58,426 nucleotides of DNA, taken from positions 1 to 58,426 of the forward strand of contig JAGIBJ010000050.1 of NCBI GenBank assembly GCA_017744415.1, written 5' to 3'. This stretch comes from Solirubrobacteraceae bacterium (lineage in GTDB: Bacteria; Actinomycetota; Thermoleophilia; Solirubrobacterales; Solirubrobacteraceae). Under the pieces are notes generated by a model. The model searched no databases, had not been told where the DNA came from, and saw nothing but the letters and a program-made list of their open reading frames with translations. Position numbers and translations under genes: made by a program. Shown here piece by piece: positions 58,079 through 58,426 of the stretch; positions within the stretch are counted from its first letter, which is position 1, and every line of letters begins with the position of its first letter.

Positions 58079-58426
58079 CTACTTCGTCTCCTCGGTGGCC
58101 TCAGCGGCCGGGGTCTCGGTGGTCTCGGCAGCGGGAGCCTCGGCAGCGGCGTCGGCGGCCGGAGCCTCCTCAGCCTTGGCAGCGGCCTTCTTCGCAGCAG
58201 CCTTCTTGGCGGCCGGCTTCGCGGCCGGAGCTTCCTCGGTGGCCGGGGCAGCAGCCTCGGCGGCCGGAGCGGCCTCAGCGGCCGGAGCATCGCCGGCGGC
58301 AGCAGCCGCGGCAGCGGCGCGCTGAGCGCTCGGGCGCTTGCTGGTGGCCGACGGGGCGACGCCCGGCTTCGAGCCACCGGGAGCGGCGGTGCCGGCGGCA
58401 GCGGCGGCGCTCGGGCGGGCCGACGG
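58079..58426 (-). CDS. rpsB: 30S ribosomal protein S2, C-terminal low-complexity tail (partial)
   Basis: The frame is open to the right edge for 115 codons and made almost wholly of Ala, Pro, Lys, Glu and Thr (for example KPAAKKAAAKKAAAKAEEA, with an N-terminal Ser/Pro/Gly part). The S2 fold itself lies beyond the window. Identity as S2 rests on position: the gene next to and upstream of tsf is rpsB in nearly all bacteria, and actinobacterial S2 proteins often have such tails. Confidence 0.75.
   Translation of the reverse strand, partial: PSARPSAAAAAGTAAPGGSKPGVAPSATSKRPSAQRAAAAAAAAGDAPAAEAAPAAEAAAPATEEAPAAKPAAKKAAAKKAAAKAEEAPAADAAAEAPAAETTETPAAEATEETK

Noticed and set aside
1..58426. Mobile elements or CRISPR
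   Set aside because: No transposase, integrase, direct-repeat/spacer array or terminal inverted repeats were seen.

Overview
The window is a chromosomal stretch from a very GC-rich, Gram-positive-type actinobacterium. Nothing in it looks mobile: no transposase, integrase, CRISPR array, tRNA or rRNA was found. Three things point to the Actinobacteria, and within them to a Thermoleophilia / Solirubrobacterales-like organism (inference, moderate confidence). First, the order tsf-pyrH-frr-uppS-cdsA-dxr-rseP-ispG and a proS-pgsA-RsiG-FHA-FtsR row. Second, an exported collagen-like Gly-X-Y protein. Third, an actinobacterial-style Ala/Pro/Lys tail on ribosomal protein S2. Start codons are often GTG, genes often overlap by 1-4 bases, and many intergenic hairpins lack a T-tract.

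Layout. Positions 1-12.6 kb hold small detoxification and regulatory modules. These are a TMEM175 channel, a secreted lipase, an ABM monooxygenase, an azoreductase/DsbA pair facing a TetR gene, a coupled SRPBCC-ArsR-DUF899-small-protein operon, a glutathione peroxidase, an SDR, a PLP decarboxylase, and a LysR gene facing a GATase-like protein. Each regulator has recognisable palindromes beside it. Positions 12.5-25 kb hold an NlpC/P60 hydrolase, a secreted protein with an odd leader, a rifampicin phosphotransferase (rph) with a 19-bp rifamycin-associated element, a large LuxR ATPase, the collagen-like protein, a SulP transporter with a divergent MerR gene, and upp. Positions 25-34 kb hold two MFS exporters, an alpha/beta hydrolase overlapping a di-haem MbnH-type protein, rubredoxin, an S4 protein, HU, and RlpA under a cyclic di-AMP riboswitch.

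Positions 34-43.5 kb are rich in signalling: an ECF sigma factor, glutamine-dependent NAD synthetase, a HTH-membrane-RskA-like fusion, the MerR regulator FtsR, an FHA protein with a zinc ribbon, and an RsiG-type (c-di-GMP) anti-sigma factor. These are followed by pgsA, proS and superoxide dismutase. Positions 43.6-49.2 kb carry two very large exported proteins, a six-hairpin-glycosidase-like protein and a PKD/Fn3 protein. From 49.4 kb to the right edge runs a conserved housekeeping block read on the minus strand: ispG, an amino-acid permease, rseP, dxr, cdsA, uppS, frr, pyrH, tsf and the 3' end of rpsB. It links translation to isoprenoid, phospholipid and cell-wall lipid-carrier synthesis.

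Most notable: a c-di-AMP riboswitch only about 16 nt from the rlpA start codon; an RsiG homologue with one c-di-GMP motif and His in place of Gln; the rph/RAE pair; a paired CGGTCA-N4-CGGTCA motif upstream of two unrelated genes; two exported proteins whose signal peptides have no ATG/GTG/TTG start; and a palindrome whose two arms contain the stop codons of convergent genes.
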